A stretch of DNA of 64,000 nt from Luteimonas colneyensis. GTDB taxonomy: Bacteria; Pseudomonadota; Gammaproteobacteria; Xanthomonadales; Xanthomonadaceae. The notes beneath the pieces were generated by a model. It ran no database searches, was not told the DNA's origin, and saw only the letters and a program-made list of their open reading frames with translations. Each line of letters starts with the position of its first letter. The first letter of the stretch is position 1. Shown here piece after piece: positions 38,398 to 50,559 of the stretch. The position numbers and the translations under genes were made by a program. Location: the NCBI RefSeq assembly GCF_014836665.1, contig NZ_JACSQJ010000001.1, positions 248,001-312,000 on the forward strand. Reading direction: 5' to 3'.

Positions 38398-39080
38398 CCA
38401 CCTACTTCACCGACCGGACCTTCCGCTTCCTGCGCTCGCTGGCGCGCCACAACGAGCGCGCCTGGTTCCACGCCCACAAGCAGGACTACGAGGCGCACGT
38501 GCGCGACCCGCTGCAGCGGCTCATCACCGACCTGCAGCCCGACCTCGCCGCGGTCAGCCTGCACTTCCGCGCCGACCCGCGCAGCGTGGGCGGCTCGCTC
38601 TACCGCATCCAGCGCGACACCCGCTTCGCCAACGACAAGCGCCCCTACAAGACCTGGCAGGGCGCGCGCCTGTTCCATGCCCGCCGCCAGGAACTGGCCA
38701 CGCCGCTGTACTACCTGCACATCCAGCCGGACGGCTGCTTCGTCGGCGCCGGCATCTGGCGTCCCGAGTCGCCGACGCTGCGCCGTATCCGCCAGTTCAT
38801 CGTCGACAATCCGGCGGGCTGGACGGCCGCCGCGCACGCCCCCGCCTTCCGCCGTCGCTACGCGTTCGACGAAGAGGACATGCTGGTGCGCCCGCCGCGC
38901 GGCTTCCCGGCGGACTTCGCCTTCATCGACGATCTGCGCCACCGCAGCTTCGTGGCCTGGCGGCCGCTGGACGACGATACGGTCACCGGCCCGAAGCTGC
39001 GCCAGGTGCTGGCCAAGGACCTGCGCGAACTCGCACCGCTGGTGGACTATCTTTGCGCGGCACTGGACCTGGAGTTCTGA
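38394..39080 (+). CDS. DUF2461 family protein
   Basis: This 228-residue protein is of the DUF2461 (TIGR02453) family, of unknown function. Typical blocks are FLRSLARHNERAWFHAHKQDYE, FRIQRDTRFANDKRPYKT (here YRIQRDTRFANDKRPYKTWQ) and HIQPDGCFVGAGIW. The start at 38394 overlaps sbcB by 4 bases. Confidence 0.92.
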   Translation: MTTYFTDRTFRFLRSLARHNERAWFHAHKQDYEAHVRDPLQRLITDLQPDLAAVSLHFRADPRSVGGSLYRIQRDTRFANDKRPYKTWQGARLFHARRQELATPLYYLHIQPDGCFVGAGIWRPESPTLRRIRQFIVDNPAGWTAAAHAPAFRRRYAFDEEDMLVRPPRGFPADFAFIDDLRHRSFVAWRPLDDDTVTGPKLRQVLAKDLRELAPLVDYLCAALDLEF

Positions 39081-39082
39081 CC

Positions 39083-39637
39083 ATGGCCGATTCCCGCAGG
39101 CTGAAGGCACTCGGCTGGATCGCGGCGCTGGTGCTGCTGGCATTGCTGGCGTGGACCGCCAGCGGGCCGTGGCGCGCGGTGGCCGGCATCCGCGAGGCGG
39201 TCCAGGCCGGCGACGCGCGGGCGCTGGCGCGCCACGTCGATTTCCCGGCGCTGCGCGCCAGCCTGAGGCCGCAGGTGCAGGACCGCATCGTGCGCGCGGC
39301 CGGCGTGGATGCGCAGTCCGGGGCGTTCGCCGCCTTCGGCCTGACCGTAGCCACCGGGCTGGCCGGAGGACTGGTCGACGCCATGGTCACGCCCACCGGC
39401 CTGGCGGCGATCATGGAGGGCCGCAAGGTCTGGGAGCGGGCCGCCAACGTGCCACCGCCGTCGCGTGCCGGCACCAGCGCAGCCCCGGAGCCGGTCCCGG
39501 CCCCGAGGCTGCGCTTCGAATCGTTCTCGCGCGCCTCGGCCACGGTCAGCCTCGACGATGGCGACGAGCTGGTGCTGGTGCTGACGCGCCACGGCCTGCA
39601 GTGGCGCCTGTCGGACATCCGGCTGCCGCCCGCCTGA
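39083..39637 (+). CDS. DUF2939-type membrane-anchored protein
   Basis: This 184-residue protein has one N-terminal hydrophobic segment at about 10-27, a signal or anchor. A domain then reads GIREAVQAGDARALARHVDFPALRASLRPQV, typical of DUF2939. The function is unknown. Its stop codon lies in the stem of a hairpin shared with the convergent gene. Confidence 0.8.
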   Translation: MADSRRLKALGWIAALVLLALLAWTASGPWRAVAGIREAVQAGDARALARHVDFPALRASLRPQVQDRIVRAAGVDAQSGAFAAFGLTVATGLAGGLVDAMVTPTGLAAIMEGRKVWERAANVPPPSRAGTSAAPEPVPAPRLRFESFSRASATVSLDDGDELVLVLTRHGLQWRLSDIRLPPA

Positions 39638-39660
39638 GCGGCGCGTCCGGCGCTCAGGCG
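39631..39660. terminator. Bidirectional hairpin holding both stop codons
   Basis: A perfect 10-bp stem (cgcctgagcg/cgctcaggcg) with a 10-base loop spans the 16-base gap between convergent genes. The TGA of the DUF2939 gene (39635-39637) and the minus-strand stop of tmm (39654-39656) are in opposite arms. Confidence 0.6.
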
Positions 39661-41066
39661 CTGCGTCGCACCGGCTCTGCCGCCCGCACGGCCCCGGCGA
39701 CGGCGGGCTGGTCCTCCAGCTCGCGCGTTCCGTCCAGGAACGCCTCCAGCGAATCGTCCATCGCCTGCATCCACGGCGTGTGGTGCGGCGGCGCGAGGGT
39801 GCCGGTGATGGTGGAGCGGTAGCTCCTGTCGCGGTAATCGAGGATGCCGGCCTGCTTGTCGCGCTTCCACTCCTTGAACATCGCCGCCACGTCCTCGATC
39901 GCGAACTCCGGATAGTCGGTCCGGTCGACGAGGTCGCGCACGTAGGCCGCCTGGAAATCGATGTCGTCGTCGACGCTGGCACAGGCGTTCTCGCGCGCGA
40001 ACCAGGCCTCACTGTCGGCGCGCATGGCGGCGGCATCCGGCAGCGCGGTGCGGCCGAGGATGACGTCGCGCGCCAGCCAGGCCTGGGCATCGAACATGTT
40101 GAAGGTGTAGTACTGGTCCTGCATCCCGAGGTAGACGAGCTTCGGGTTGTCGATCCAGAACACGCCCTTGTAGAGGTCCCGCGGGTACAGCCGGTTGCCG
40201 GTGCGCAGGGTCAGCGCGTCGGGCAGGAACGGGAAGTGGTGCTGGTAGCCGGTGCACAGGATGATCGCGTCCACGTCCTGGCTGCTGCCGTCGACGAAGT
40301 GCGCGGTGTTGCCCTCCACGCGGGTCAGCAGCGGGCGCTCGCTGAAGGCCTCCGGCCAGTCGTAGCCCATCGGCGCGCTGCGGTAGCTGAAGGTCACCGA
40401 CTTCGCACCATATTTGTAGCACTGGGTGCCGATGTCCTCGGCGGAATAGCTGCTGCCCACCAGCAGCAGGTCCTTGCCGGTGAACTCGCAGGCATCGCGG
40501 AAATCATGCGCATGCAGCACCCGGCCCGGGAACTGCGACAGGCCCTCGAACGCCGGCGCGTTGGGCGTGGAGAAGTGGCCCGTCGCCACCACCACCCAGT
40601 CGAACTCCTCGCTCACCATGCGGTCGTCCTCGAGCTCGCGCACGGTCACCGTGAACTTGGCCGTCTCCTCGTTGTATTCGACCGAATGCACCGCGGTGTT
40701 GAAGCGGATCTGGTCACGCAGGCCGCTGCGTTCGATCCGGCCCATGATGTAGTCGCGCAGCACCGGCCGCGGCGGGTACGAGGCGATCGGCCGGCCGAAG
40801 TGCTCCTCGAAGCTGTAGTCGGCGAACTCCAGGCACTCCTTGGGCCCGTTCGACCACAGGTAGCGGTACATGCTGGCGTGCACCGGCTCGCCGTGCTGGT
40901 CCAGTCCGGTGCGCCAGGTGTAATTCCACATGCCTCCGAGATCGGACTGCTTCTCGAAACAGACGATCTCGGGCACCTCGGCGCCCGCGCGGCGGGCGGC
41001 ATCGAAGGCGCGCAGCTGGGCCAGGCCGCTGGGGCCGGCGCCGAGGACGGCGATTCGTTGGGTCAT
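39654..41066 (-). CDS. tmm: Trimethylamine monooxygenase (bacterial FMO)
   Basis: This 470-residue flavin-containing monooxygenase resembles the bacterial trimethylamine monooxygenase Tmm along its length, as recalled from the Methylocella-type enzyme; no alignment was run. Tmm oxidises trimethylamine to its N-oxide with NADPH and O2. The FAD site is [32 protein letters not shown] and [16 protein letters not shown] follow. The FMO motif is [11 protein letters not shown], and the NADPH site is [13 protein letters not shown]. The start at 41066 was chosen at the family N-terminus; the frame is open far upstream, but that part is antisense sequence. No Tmd-type demethylase is adjacent. Confidence 0.88.
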   Translation of the reverse strand: MTQRIAVLGAGPSGLAQLRAFDAARRAGAEVPEIVCFEKQSDLGGMWNYTWRTGLDQHGEPVHASMYRYLWSNGPKECLEFADYSFEEHFGRPIASYPPRPVLRDYIMGRIERSGLRDQIRFNTAVHSVEYNEETAKFTVTVRELEDDRMVSEEFDWVVVATGHFSTPNAPAFEGLSQFPGRVLHAHDFRDACEFTGKDLLLVGSSYSAEDIGTQCYKYGAKSVTFSYRSAPMGYDWPEAFSERPLLTRVEGNTAHFVDGSSQDVDAIILCTGYQHHFPFLPDALTLRTGNRLYPRDLYKGVFWIDNPKLVYLGMQDQYYTFNMFDAQAWLARDVILGRTALPDAAAMRADSEAWFARENACASVDDDIDFQAAYVRDLVDRTDYPEFAIEDVAAMFKEWKRDKQAGILDYRDRSYRSTITGTLAPPHHTPWMQAMDDSLEAFLDGTRELEDQPAVAGAVRAAEPVRRSA

Positions 41067-41410
41067 GCTGTGTCTTCTCCTGTCGCGGCACGCGCCTTCG
41101 GGCGCGGCCAGGCGCGATGGATCGCGCGGGAACGCGCCAATCCGGGGCCCGGGAGGACCCGCTGGAGGACGCACGGCTGCCCGGCTGCGCGGGCTGTTTC
41201 CCCGATGGACGGCGGCAGGAGCTGCCGGACCCGCCTCGGGAGGCGCCCGCGTCCCGGGGGAGCAGGCGTCGGCATCACGCAGCACGCGGACCGGCTGCCA
41301 CCGGAAATCCGGCGAACATCGGCCATGAGCGGCAAATTTGCGCGAAACTCCGGCTATCGTAACACGCGTCGTTTTCACGGCCCGGACGGACGCCGGGTCC
41401 AGGCGCGGAC
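41067..41410. other. Gap upstream of tmm without a visible gene
   Basis: These 344 bases separate tmm from the 5'-nucleotidase gene on the same strand. They contain short GC-rich stems such as cgcgcc/ggcgcg near 41115-41140 and an A+T-richer patch around 41330-41370 that could hold the promoter. No clear -35/-10 pair, riboswitch core or small gene was found. Confidence 0.4.
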
Positions 41411-42319
41411 TCAGCCGGCGTTCGACACCCCGTGCGGTACGTGTCCGGTCGCCACGTGCTGGCGCGCGGAGTCGATGTTGTGCTGCGAGTCGTCGAAGAA
41501 GATATCGGCACCGAACACGTCGAGGAACGGCCCCTTGGCACGGCCGCCCAGGAACAGCGCCTCGTCCAGGCGCACGCCCCACTCCCGCAGGGTGCGGATC
41601 ACGCGCTCGTGCGCGGGCGCCGAGCGCGCGGTGACCAGCGCGGTGCGGATCGGCGAGGCCTCGCCTGGCGGATAGGCCGCCTGCAGGTGGTGCAGCGCAT
41701 CGAGGAAGCCGCGGAACGGACCGCCGGAAAGCGGCTCGCGCGCGCGCTCGATCTCGTGGCGGTGGAAGGCCTCGATGCCGGCCTCGCGAGAGACCCGCTC
41801 GCCCTCGTCGCCGAAGATCACCGCGTCGCCGTCGAAGGCGATGCGCAGCTGGTCGTGCCGGTGCGCCGGCGCCTTGGCCGGCAGGATGGTGGCGGCCGCG
41901 ACGCCGTTCTCCAGCGCCGCGCGCACCGACTCCGGGTTGGCCGACAGGAACAGCTGCGCGCCGAACGGGCGGATGTAGGGCCAGGTCGGCTCGCCCGAGG
42001 TGAAGGTGGCGCGCGCGATCGCCAGGCCGTGGTGCTGGATGGAATTGAAGATGCGCAGCCCGGTGTCGGCGGAGTTGCGCGACAGCAGGATCACCTCGAC
42101 CCGCGGTGCCTCGGGCGAGGCGCCTTCGTTGAGCGCCAGCAGCTTGCGCACCAGCGGGAAGGCGATGCCCGGCTCGAGGATCTCGTCCTCCTTCGCGCGC
42201 TGGTGCTCGGCATAGGCCTCGATGCCGTCGCTCTCGAACAGCGCATGGCTGTCCTCGAGGTCGAACAGGGCCCGCGAGGAGATGGCGACGATCAGCGGCG
42301 GCAGGACATCGGAGGGCAT
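41411..42319 (-). CDS. Cytosolic 5'-nucleotidase family protein
   Basis: This 302-residue protein is of the 5'-nucleotidase (NT5C1-like, PF06189) family, which dephosphorylates nucleoside monophosphates. Family blocks include [39 protein letters not shown] and [15 protein letters not shown] near the end, where the acidic pair binds metal. It is 54 bases from nadK on the same strand. Confidence 0.9.
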   Translation of the reverse strand: MPSDVLPPLIVAISSRALFDLEDSHALFESDGIEAYAEHQRAKEDEILEPGIAFPLVRKLLALNEGASPEAPRVEVILLSRNSADTGLRIFNSIQHHGLAIARATFTSGEPTWPYIRPFGAQLFLSANPESVRAALENGVAAATILPAKAPAHRHDQLRIAFDGDAVIFGDEGERVSREAGIEAFHRHEIERAREPLSGGPFRGFLDALHHLQAAYPPGEASPIRTALVTARSAPAHERVIRTLREWGVRLDEALFLGGRAKGPFLDVFGADIFFDDSQHNIDSARQHVATGHVPHGVSNAG

Positions 42320-42373
42320 GGCGCCAGTATGGGCGAAGGCCGTCGCATGCGGCGAGACCCCGGGGCGGCCGGC

Positions 42374-43159
42374 TCAGGCCTCGAACTGTTCGCTGAGGAT
42401 GCGCTCTTCCAGGTTGTGCTCGGGATCGAACAGCAGGGTCACGGTGCGGTCGCGCGACTCCTGGATGGTGACCTCGACCACGTCGCGCACCTCGTGCGAG
42501 TCGGCGGTGGCGCTGACCGGGCGCTTGTAGGGATCGAGCACGCGGAAGCGGACCACGGTGTCGGCCTTGAGCAGCGCGCCGCGCCAGCGCCGCGGGCGGA
42601 AGGCGGCGATGGGCGTCAGTGCCACCACGCTCGAGCCCAGCGGCAGGATCGGGCCGTGCGCGGAATAGTTGTACGCGGTGCTGCCGGCCGGCGTCGCCAG
42701 CATCACGCCGTCGCAGACCAGCTCGTCCAGGCGCACCTGGCCGTTGAGTTCGATCGAGACGTGCGCGGCCTGGCGCGTCTGGCGCAGCAGCGACACCTCG
42801 TTGTAGGCCAGCGATCCGACGCTGGCGCCGGACTCGGTGGCCGCCACCATCTCCAGCGGCCGCAGCACGGCGGGCTCGGCGCCCTCCAGGCGCGACATCA
42901 GGTCGGGCACGCGGCCGGACTCGCCCTGGTAGTGGTTCATGAGGAAGCCGACGGTGCCGAGCTTCAGCCCGTACACGGGCTTGCCCAGCCCGCCGTGGCG
43001 ATGCAGCGTCTGCAGCATGAAGCCGTCGCCACCGAGGGCGCAGATGATGTCGGCCTCGTCGGGCGCGCACTGGCCATGGCGCGCGGTGAACTCCGCCAGC
43101 GCGGCCTGCGCGTCGGGCGCAGGGCTGGCGAGGAAGGCAATACGCGGCGATCCGGTCAT
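42374..43159 (-). CDS. nadK: NAD kinase
   Basis: This 261-residue enzyme phosphorylates NAD to NADP. The GGDG motif is in [14 protein letters not shown] near residue 45. [10 protein letters not shown] holds the Asn-Glu pair, and [22 protein letters not shown] is the conserved substrate region. The start at 43159 was chosen at the family N-terminus; the open frame upstream is antisense to the glutamate dehydrogenase gene end. Confidence 0.95.
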   Translation of the reverse strand: MTGSPRIAFLASPAPDAQAALAEFTARHGQCAPDEADIICALGGDGFMLQTLHRHGGLGKPVYGLKLGTVGFLMNHYQGESGRVPDLMSRLEGAEPAVLRPLEMVAATESGASVGSLAYNEVSLLRQTRQAAHVSIELNGQVRLDELVCDGVMLATPAGSTAYNYSAHGPILPLGSSVVALTPIAAFRPRRWRGALLKADTVVRFRVLDPYKRPVSATADSHEVRDVVEVTIQESRDRTVTLLFDPEHNLEERILSEQFEA

Positions 43160-43195
43160 GGCCGCAGCATAACCCGCGGCCATGGCCGGCGAAGC

Positions 43196-43227
43196 CCCGC
43201 CCTCGCCCGCCATGGGCGGAGGGCGGG
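43196..43227 (-). terminator. Strong two-tier hairpin between gdh and nadK
   Basis: A 9-bp stem (cccgccctc/gagggcggg) surrounds a 4-bp stem (gccc/gggc) in the 80-base gap. It lies 12 bases past the dehydrogenase stop. There is no T tract. Confidence 0.45.
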
Positions 43228-43239
43228 TGATGGCCTGCC

Positions 43240-46200
43240 TCAGCCCGCGCTGGCCAGCTGCGCCAGGCGGCGCACCGCCACCGAGGCGGTCGGGTAGTCG
43301 AGCGAGGTCTGCGTCGCGAGCTCGGACAGCATGCCGAGCGTGAAGCGCAGCGCGGCGTCGTCGCGGCCGATCCACTGCGCGACCTTGGCGTCGGCGTCGC
43401 GGCCCGGCATCGACAGCACCTGGCCCACGAGGGCGCGCTGCTGCGCGGCGAGTTCGTCGCGCAGCGCGCCGCGGGCGACCGCGTGCCAGCGCCCGTCCAC
43501 CGCCAGCGCGTCGATCTGCTGCACCAGCCAGGGCAGGTTCAGCGCGTCGGCGAGGCGGAAGTACACGCGCGCCACCTCGACCGGCTTGCGCTTGCGCTCG
43601 CGCGCCAGCTCGATGATGTCGGGGCTGGCCTCGAGGTACGGCAGCGCGGCCAGCTGGCTGGCCAGCACGTCCGGAAGGCCCTTGGCGCGCCAGTCGACCA
43701 GCGACTGCTCGTAGGCCGGGCGCTGCGCGGCGGTGAGGATGTCCTCGCCGGCATAGATCGCCTGGAAGCCGTCGTGGTAGCGCTCCACCGCGCTGGTGAT
43801 GGTCGGCAACGCGCCCGGGCGCGCCAGCAGCCAGCGCGTGAACGAACGCTGCAGCGCCCAGATCACCTGCAGGGCGTCGATCTGCACCGACTCGTGCACC
43901 TTGCCGTCCAGCGCATCGATCTGCGCCCACAGCGTGCGCGCCTCGATGGTCTCGCGGGTGATCGTGAACGCCTTGGCCACCTCGGCCGGCGTGCGCCCGC
44001 TGTCTTCCTGCATGCGCAGCAGGAAGGTCGCGCCCATGCGGTTGATGGTCGAGTTGGTGACCGCTGTGGCGATGATCTCGCGCTTCAGGCGGTGCTGCTC
44101 CATGGCCTTGGCGTACTTCGCCTGCAGCGGCTGCGGGAAGTAGCGCTGCAGTTCGCGCGACAGGTACGGGTCCTCCGGGATGTCGGAGTTCAGCAGCTGC
44201 TCGAACGCCACCAGCTTGGAGTACGACAGCAGCACCGCCAGCTCCGGGCGGGTCAGGCCGAGGTTGCGCGCCTTGCGGTCGGCGAGCTCGGCGTCGCTGG
44301 GCAGGAACTCGATCTGGCGGTCCAGCAGGCCCTGCGACTCCAGGGTCTGGATGAAGTGCTGCTTGGAGCCCAGGCGCGACACGCTCATCCGCTCCATCAG
44401 GCTGATGGCCTGGTTCTGGCGGTAGTTGTCGTTGAGCACCAGGCCGGCGACCTCGTCGGTCATCGCCTTCAGCAGCTTGTTGCGCTCCTCGATCTTCAGC
44501 TTGCCGGCCTGCACCTGGCCGTTGAGCAGGATCTTGATGTTCACCTCGTGGTCGGAGGTGTCGACGCCGGCGGAGTTGTCGATGAAGTCGGTGTTGAGCA
44601 GCACGCCCGCCTGCGCGGCCTCGATGCGGCCGCGCTGGGTCATGCCCAGGTTGCCGCCCTCGCCCACGATGCGGCAGCGCAGCTCGCCGCCGTTGACGCG
44701 GATGGCGTTGTTGGCGCGGTCGCCGACGTCGGCGTGGGTCTCGGCCGCGCCCTTGACGTAGGTGCCGATGCCGCCGTTCCAGAGCAGGTCGACCGGCGCC
44801 TTCAGCACTGCCGACATCAGCTCGTTGGGGCTCATCGCGGTGGTGCCGTCGGCGAGGCCGAGCGCGGTGCGCATCTCCGGCGACACCGGGATCGACTTGG
44901 CGCTGCGCGAGAACACGCCGCCGCCCCTGCTGATCAGCGACTTGTCATAGTCGTCCCAGCTCGAGCGCGGCACCTTGAACAGGCGCTGGCGCTCCTTGTA
45001 CGAGACCGCCGAGTCGGGGTTGGGGTCGACGAAGATGTGGCGATGGTCCATCGCCGCGACCAGGCGGATGTGCTTCGACAGCAGCATGCCGTTGCCGAAC
45101 ACGTCGCCGGACATGTCGCCGATGCCGACCGCGGTGAAGTCCTGCTTCTGGCAGTCGATGCCGAGCGCGCGGAAGTGGCGCTTGACCGACTCCCACGCAC
45201 CGCGCGCGGTGATGCCCATGCCCTTGTGGTCGTAGCCCACCGAGCCGCCGGAGGCGAAGGCGTCGTCGAGCCAGTAGCCGTAGTCGCGCGACAGGCCGTT
45301 GGCGATGTCGGAGAAGGTCGCGGTGCCCTTGTCGGCGGCCACCACCATGTAGGGATCCGGATCATCGTGGCGCACGACGTTGGCCGGCGGCACGATGTCG
45401 CCGGCCACGGTCAGGTTGTCGGTCAGGTCGAGCAGGCCGCTGATGAAGCGCTTGTAGCAGGCGATGCCCTCGGCCTGGATCGCGTCGCGGTCGCCGCCGA
45501 CCGGCGGGCGCTTGACGATGAAGCCGCCCTTGGAGCCGACCGGCACGATCACCGTGTTCTTCACCATCTGCGCCTTCACCAGGCCCAGCACTTCGGTGCG
45601 GAAGTCCTCGCGGCGGTCGGACCAGCGCAGGCCGCCGCGCGCCACCGGGCCGAAGCGCAGGTGGGTGCCTTCCACGCGCGGGCCGCAGACGAAGATCTCG
45701 CGGTAGGGGCGCGGCTTGGGCAGGTCGGGCACGCGCGACGAATCGAACTTGAAGGCGATGTAGTCCTTCGGGCGACCCTCGGCGTCGGCCTGGTAATAGT
45801 TGTTGCGCAGCGTCGCGTCGATCACGCCGACGTAGCTGCGCACGATGCGGTCCTCGTCGAGGCTGGCGACGCCCTCGAGCAGCTCGCGGATCGCGGCGTG
45901 CGCCGCTTCGATGGCCGGCTTGCGGGCCTTGTCGGCGATCGCGGGGTCGAAGCGCGCCTCGAACAGCTCGACCAGCTTCCCGGCCAGCGCCGGGTTGCGG
46001 ACCATGGTCTCTTCGACGTAGCTCTGCGAGAACGGCACGCCGACCTGCAGCAGGTACTTGCAGTACGCGCGCAGCATCGACACCTGGCGCCAGCCGAGGC
46101 CGGCCGCGGCCACCAGGCGGTTGAAGCCGTCGTTCTCGGCGTCGCCGCGCCAGATGCGGGCGAAGGCCTCCTCGAAGCGGGCAGCGTCGGGCTCGGCGCC

Positions 46201-48123
46201 GCCGGCGACCTCGACCTCGAAGTCCTGGATGTAGGCCACGCGCGGCGCGGCGCCGTCGGCGGACGGGATCTCCAGGCGGTGCGGATGCTCGGCGATCACG
46301 CGCAGGCCCATGTTCTCCATCATCGGCAGCACGTCGGACAGCGGCACGTCGCGGCCGGCGCGGTAGAGCTTCAGGCGCAGCGCGCCCTCGCCCGGCTGGT
46401 GCAGGGCGGCGCGCTGGAGGCTGAGGCCGAGGTCGTCCGGGCCGGCCAGCGCGTCGAGCCTGGCGACGTCGCCGGCGGCCACGGCGGGCGTGGCGCGCTC
46501 GATGTAGGGCACGGGGAGCGCGCGGCCCCAGGTGGAGGCCAGCCCGAGGCCGCGGGCCTCGCCTTCGGCCTCGATCAGCGCCTCGCGCAGGTCGTCCTGC
46601 CAGTTGCGCACGATCGCGGCCAGGCGCGCCTGCAGCGCGGCCTCGTCGACCTCGACCGCCTCGCCGGTGCGCGGGCGCACCAGCATGTGCAGCTGCGCCA
46701 GCGGCGATTCGCCGAGGCTGACGTTGGTGTCGACGTGGTCGGCGCCCAGCGTCTCCTTCAGCATCGCCTCGACGCGCAGGCGGACCTCGGTGTTGTAGCG
46801 GTCGCGCGGCACGTAGGCGAGCACGGAGTAGTAGCGGCCGTAGTGGTCGCGGCGCAGGAACAGGCGGCTGCGCACGCGCTCCTGCAGGCCGAGGATGCCG
46901 CTGGCCACGCGCTGCAGTTCGCCGCTGGAGGCCTGGAACAGCTCGTCGCGCGGCAGCGTCTCGAGGATGTGCTTGAGCGCCTTGCCGCTGTGGCCGGTGT
47001 CGGCCAGGCCCGAGGCGCCCATCACCTGCTCGTGGCGGTCGCGCACGATCGGGATGTCCCAGGGACGGCGGTTGTAGGCGCTGGAGGTGTAGAGGCCGAG
47101 GAAGCGCTTCTCGCTGGTCGCGCGCGTGCCCTTGGCGTCGAAGCCGAGCACGCCGATGTAGTCCATGTAGCCCGGGCGGTGGATGGTGGAGCGCGCATTG
47201 GTCTTGGTCAGGATCAGCGGCTCGACGGTGCGCTCGGTGCGCTGCGCACCGACCGTGCTCAGCAGGCGCGGCTTGCCGACGTCGCGGCAGCTCAGGAGGC
47301 CCAGGCCACTGCCCTCGACGGCCTGCAGCACCTCGTCGCGGCCGGTCTTCACCACCTCGTACTCGCGGTAGCCGAAGAAGGTGAAGTGGTTGTCGGCGGC
47401 CCAGCGCAGGAAGGCCTGGATCTCGGCGCGCTCGGCGTGGGACACCGGCAGCGCGGCACTCGAAAGGCCCTCGGCCACCTCTTCCATGCGCGTGCGCATC
47501 GCCTGCCAGTCGCGCACGATCAGGCGCACGTCCTCGAGCACGCCGCGCACGGCGGCCTCGATGCGCGCGCAGCCCTCGGGCGTCTGGCGGTCGATCTCCA
47601 GGTGCATCAGCGATTCCGCCATGCCCTGGCCCACGCCCGACAGCTTGCCGGCGCGGTCGCGTCCGAGCTGCACCACCGGATGGCCGAGGACGTGCACGCC
47701 CACGCCCAGTTCGGCCAGGGCCATGGTCACCGAGTCGACGAGGAAGGGCATGTCGTCGTTGGCGATCTGCAGCACCGTGTGCTGGGTCTCCCAGCCGTGC
47801 GAGGCCAGGGTCGGGTTGAACAGGCGCACGATCGCGGTGCCGGGCTTGCGCTTGCCGATCGCGGCGAGGAAATCGGTCGCCAGCGCGGCCCAGCCGTCGG
47901 CCTCGTGGAGGTTGATCTCGTCCTCCCCCATGCGCTGGTAGAACGCGGCGGCGAAGGTGGCGGCGTCGTCGCCGCCGGACTTGCCCGCGCGCTTGCGCAC
48001 CGCGGCCAGCACGGGATCGAGCAGCCGGCCGTCGCGCGCGGTGGCGCGGCGGTCGTCTGCCGCGGCGTTGGCGGCCCTGGCGGCCTTCGAACGGGTGGAA
48101 GCCTTCTTGGGAGCAGTACTCAT
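43240..48123 (-). CDS. gdhB: NAD-specific glutamate dehydrogenase, large 180-kDa type
   Basis: This 1627-residue catabolic enzyme converts glutamate to 2-oxoglutarate and ammonia. The length fits the L-GDH180 class, with N-terminal regulatory domains and a catalytic core in the middle. Recognised core blocks are [35 protein letters not shown], which holds catalytic residues, [12 protein letters not shown] and [17 protein letters not shown]. The ATG at 48123 was chosen because a longer start would add 15 residues of arginine-rich, non-family sequence. It is the largest gene in the window. Confidence 0.96.
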   Translation of the reverse strand: MSTAPKKASTRSKAARAANAAADDRRATARDGRLLDPVLAAVRKRAGKSGGDDAATFAAAFYQRMGEDEINLHEADGWAALATDFLAAIGKRKPGTAIVRLFNPTLASHGWETQHTVLQIANDDMPFLVDSVTMALAELGVGVHVLGHPVVQLGRDRAGKLSGVGQGMAESLMHLEIDRQTPEGCARIEAAVRGVLEDVRLIVRDWQAMRTRMEEVAEGLSSAALPVSHAERAEIQAFLRWAADNHFTFFGYREYEVVKTGRDEVLQAVEGSGLGLLSCRDVGKPRLLSTVGAQRTERTVEPLILTKTNARSTIHRPGYMDYIGVLGFDAKGTRATSEKRFLGLYTSSAYNRRPWDIPIVRDRHEQVMGASGLADTGHSGKALKHILETLPRDELFQASSGELQRVASGILGLQERVRSRLFLRRDHYGRYYSVLAYVPRDRYNTEVRLRVEAMLKETLGADHVDTNVSLGESPLAQLHMLVRPRTGEAVEVDEAALQARLAAIVRNWQDDLREALIEAEGEARGLGLASTWGRALPVPYIERATPAVAAGDVARLDALAGPDDLGLSLQRAALHQPGEGALRLKLYRAGRDVPLSDVLPMMENMGLRVIAEHPHRLEIPSADGAAPRVAYIQDFEVEVAGGAEPDAARFEEAFARIWRGDAENDGFNRLVAAAGLGWRQVSMLRAYCKYLLQVGVPFSQSYVEETMVRNPALAGKLVELFEARFDPAIADKARKPAIEAAHAAIRELLEGVASLDEDRIVRSYVGVIDATLRNNYYQADAEGRPKDYIAFKFDSSRVPDLPKPRPYREIFVCGPRVEGTHLRFGPVARGGLRWSDRREDFRTEVLGLVKAQMVKNTVIVPVGSKGGFIVKRPPVGGDRDAIQAEGIACYKRFISGLLDLTDNLTVAGDIVPPANVVRHDDPDPYMVVAADKGTATFSDIANGLSRDYGYWLDDAFASGGSVGYDHKGMGITARGAWESVKRHFRALGIDCQKQDFTAVGIGDMSGDVFGNGMLLSKHIRLVAAMDHRHIFVDPNPDSAVSYKERQRLFKVPRSSWDDYDKSLISRGGGVFSRSAKSIPVSPEMRTALGLADGTTAMSPNELMSAVLKAPVDLLWNGGIGTYVKGAAETHADVGDRANNAIRVNGGELRCRIVGEGGNLGMTQRGRIEAAQAGVLLNTDFIDNSAGVDTSDHEVNIKILLNGQVQAGKLKIEERNKLLKAMTDEVAGLVLNDNYRQNQAISLMERMSVSRLGSKQHFIQTLESQGLLDRQIEFLPSDAELADRKARNLGLTRPELAVLLSYSKLVAFEQLLNSDIPEDPYLSRELQRYFPQPLQAKYAKAMEQHRLKREIIATAVTNSTINRMGATFLLRMQEDSGRTPAEVAKAFTITRETIEARTLWAQIDALDGKVHESVQIDALQVIWALQRSFTRWLLARPGALPTITSAVERYHDGFQAIYAGEDILTAAQRPAYEQSLVDWRAKGLPDVLASQLAALPYLEASPDIIELARERKRKPVEVARVYFRLADALNLPWLVQQIDALAVDGRWHAVARGALRDELAAQQRALVGQVLSMPGRDADAKVAQWIGRDDAALRFTLGMLSELATQTSLDYPTASVAVRRLAQLASAG

Positions 48124-48285
48124 GTCGGTATCCGGATGCAATGAGGCCCGCGCACAGGCACGGGCCAAGGAAGTCGTATCGTCAGGAACGGCGGCGCGCC
48201 ACCGGCTCGGTGTCCCGCATGGGAACCGGTTCGGGGCGCGGGCAGTGGCAGGGTTTGCGCACGGGCTGCACGGTCGTCGGTGGCG

Positions 48286-49434
<1,149 letters not shown>

Positions 49435-49599
49435 GCGCTGCTCCTGTATGCGCCGCGCCCGGGCGACGGCCTGAAAACAAGAGCGCCATTCTAGCCTGCC
49501 CACGGCGCCGCATCGACAGCCGGTGCGCCGCGCGACGCGCCGGCAGTCCTCGTGCGGGCCTCGTGGCCTTGACCCGGCGCCGACGCCGTTCGACAATGC

Positions 49600-49632
49600 A
49601 TCTCTATATCGCGATGCGAAGATATATCGATG
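49600..49632 (+). promoter_or_regulatory. A+T-rich repeated operator over the ArsR-methyltransferase start
   Basis: tatatcg occurs at 49605 and 49623, 18 bases apart, each near a gatg. The palindrome atcgcgat lies between. The site overlaps the start codon at 49630 and is markedly A+T-rich for this genome, as expected for an autorepressed ArsR-type gene. Confidence 0.45.
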
Positions 49633-50559
49633 GATCTCGAAGCCTGGTCGAGCCACCTCAAGGTACTCGCCGACGCCACCCGCGTACGCCTGCTGGCCCT
49701 GCTGGACGGAGAGGAGCTCACGGTCGCGGAACTCTCCGCGATCACGCGCCTGGCCCAGCCCCGCGTCTCCACCCACCTCGCCCGACTGAAGGAAGCCGGA
49801 CTGGTCCGCGACCGGCGCGCGGGCGTGTCCGCCTACTACCGCTTCGACGAGGACCGCCTGGATCCCGCGCAGCGCGCATTGTGGCAGACGCTCCGCGACG
49901 GCAGCGACGATCCGCTGCTGCGCCAGGACGCCGAGCGCGTGGCCGGTGTGCTGGCAATGCGCGCCGCAGACCAGAACTGGGCCGATTCGGTGGCCGGCGA
50001 CATGGAGCGCCACTATTCGCCGGGCCGCACCTGGGAGGCGATGGCGCGCTCGGCGCTACCGCTGCTGGAAACCGGCGACGTGCTCGACATCGCCTCCGGC
50101 GACGGCGTGCTGGCCGAACTGCTGGCGCCGCACGCGCATCGCTACGTCTGCATCGATGCCAGCCCGCGCGTGGTGGCGGCGGCGCAGGAGCGCCTGAAGC
50201 GCTACCGCAACGTCGAAGTGCGCGAGGCGGACATGCACGCACTGCCCTTCGACGACGGCAGCTTCGACCTGGTGGTGCTGATGCACGCCCTCACCTATGC
50301 GGAGAAGCCCGCGCTGTCGGTGGCCGAGGCCGCGCGCGTGCTGCGCCCGGGCGGCCGCCTGCTGCTCACCAGCCTCGCCCGCCACGGCCACCGGGCGGCA
50401 GTCGAGGCCTTCGGCCACGTCAACCTCGGCTTCACCGAAAAGGAGCTGCGCCGCTTCGTCGACAAGGCCGGCCTGGCGCTGCATTCGTGCGAGACCGTCA
50501 CCCGCGAAAAGCGCCCGCCGCACTTCGAAGTCATCTCCCTGATCGCAGGCGCCCCATGA
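49630..50559 (+). CDS. ArsR-family regulator fused to a SAM-dependent methyltransferase
   Basis: This 309-residue protein has an N-terminal winged helix at about 1-85 ([47 protein letters not shown]). A class I methyltransferase domain follows at about 145-300, with the SAM-binding motif [15 protein letters not shown] and [20 protein letters not shown]. No metal-binding Cys cluster is seen. The stop overlaps metH by 4 bases. ArsR-type regulators of the methyl cycle (SahR, which senses S-adenosylhomocysteine) are known; this fusion next to metH fits that role but has not been shown to have it. Confidence 0.9.
   Translation: MDLEAWSSHLKVLADATRVRLLALLDGEELTVAELSAITRLAQPRVSTHLARLKEAGLVRDRRAGVSAYYRFDEDRLDPAQRALWQTLRDGSDDPLLRQDAERVAGVLAMRAADQNWADSVAGDMERHYSPGRTWEAMARSALPLLETGDVLDIASGDGVLAELLAPHAHRYVCIDASPRVVAAAQERLKRYRNVEVREADMHALPFDDGSFDLVVLMHALTYAEKPALSVAEAARVLRPGGRLLLTSLARHGHRAAVEAFGHVNLGFTEKELRRFVDKAGLALHSCETVTREKRPPHFEVISLIAGAP

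Noticed and set aside
41067..41410. Glycine, SAM or other riboswitch upstream of tmm
   Set aside because: GC-rich stems are present but none of the conserved core sequences I know could be placed.
41067..43070. An 1138-codon minus-strand frame that includes tmm as its end
   Set aside because: Only the part from 41066 downwards matches a family; the rest is antisense or out of frame to the 5'-nucleotidase and NAD kinase genes.
43483..48144. A 1553-codon open frame on the plus strand opposite the glutamate dehydrogenase gene
   Set aside because: Its protein is His/Gln/Arg/Val-rich with no domain, while the opposite strand encodes a full conserved enzyme.
49435..49600. Cobalamin riboswitch upstream of the metH operon
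   Set aside because: The gap is too short and lacks a B12-box-like sequence; an ArsR-type operator explains the region better.
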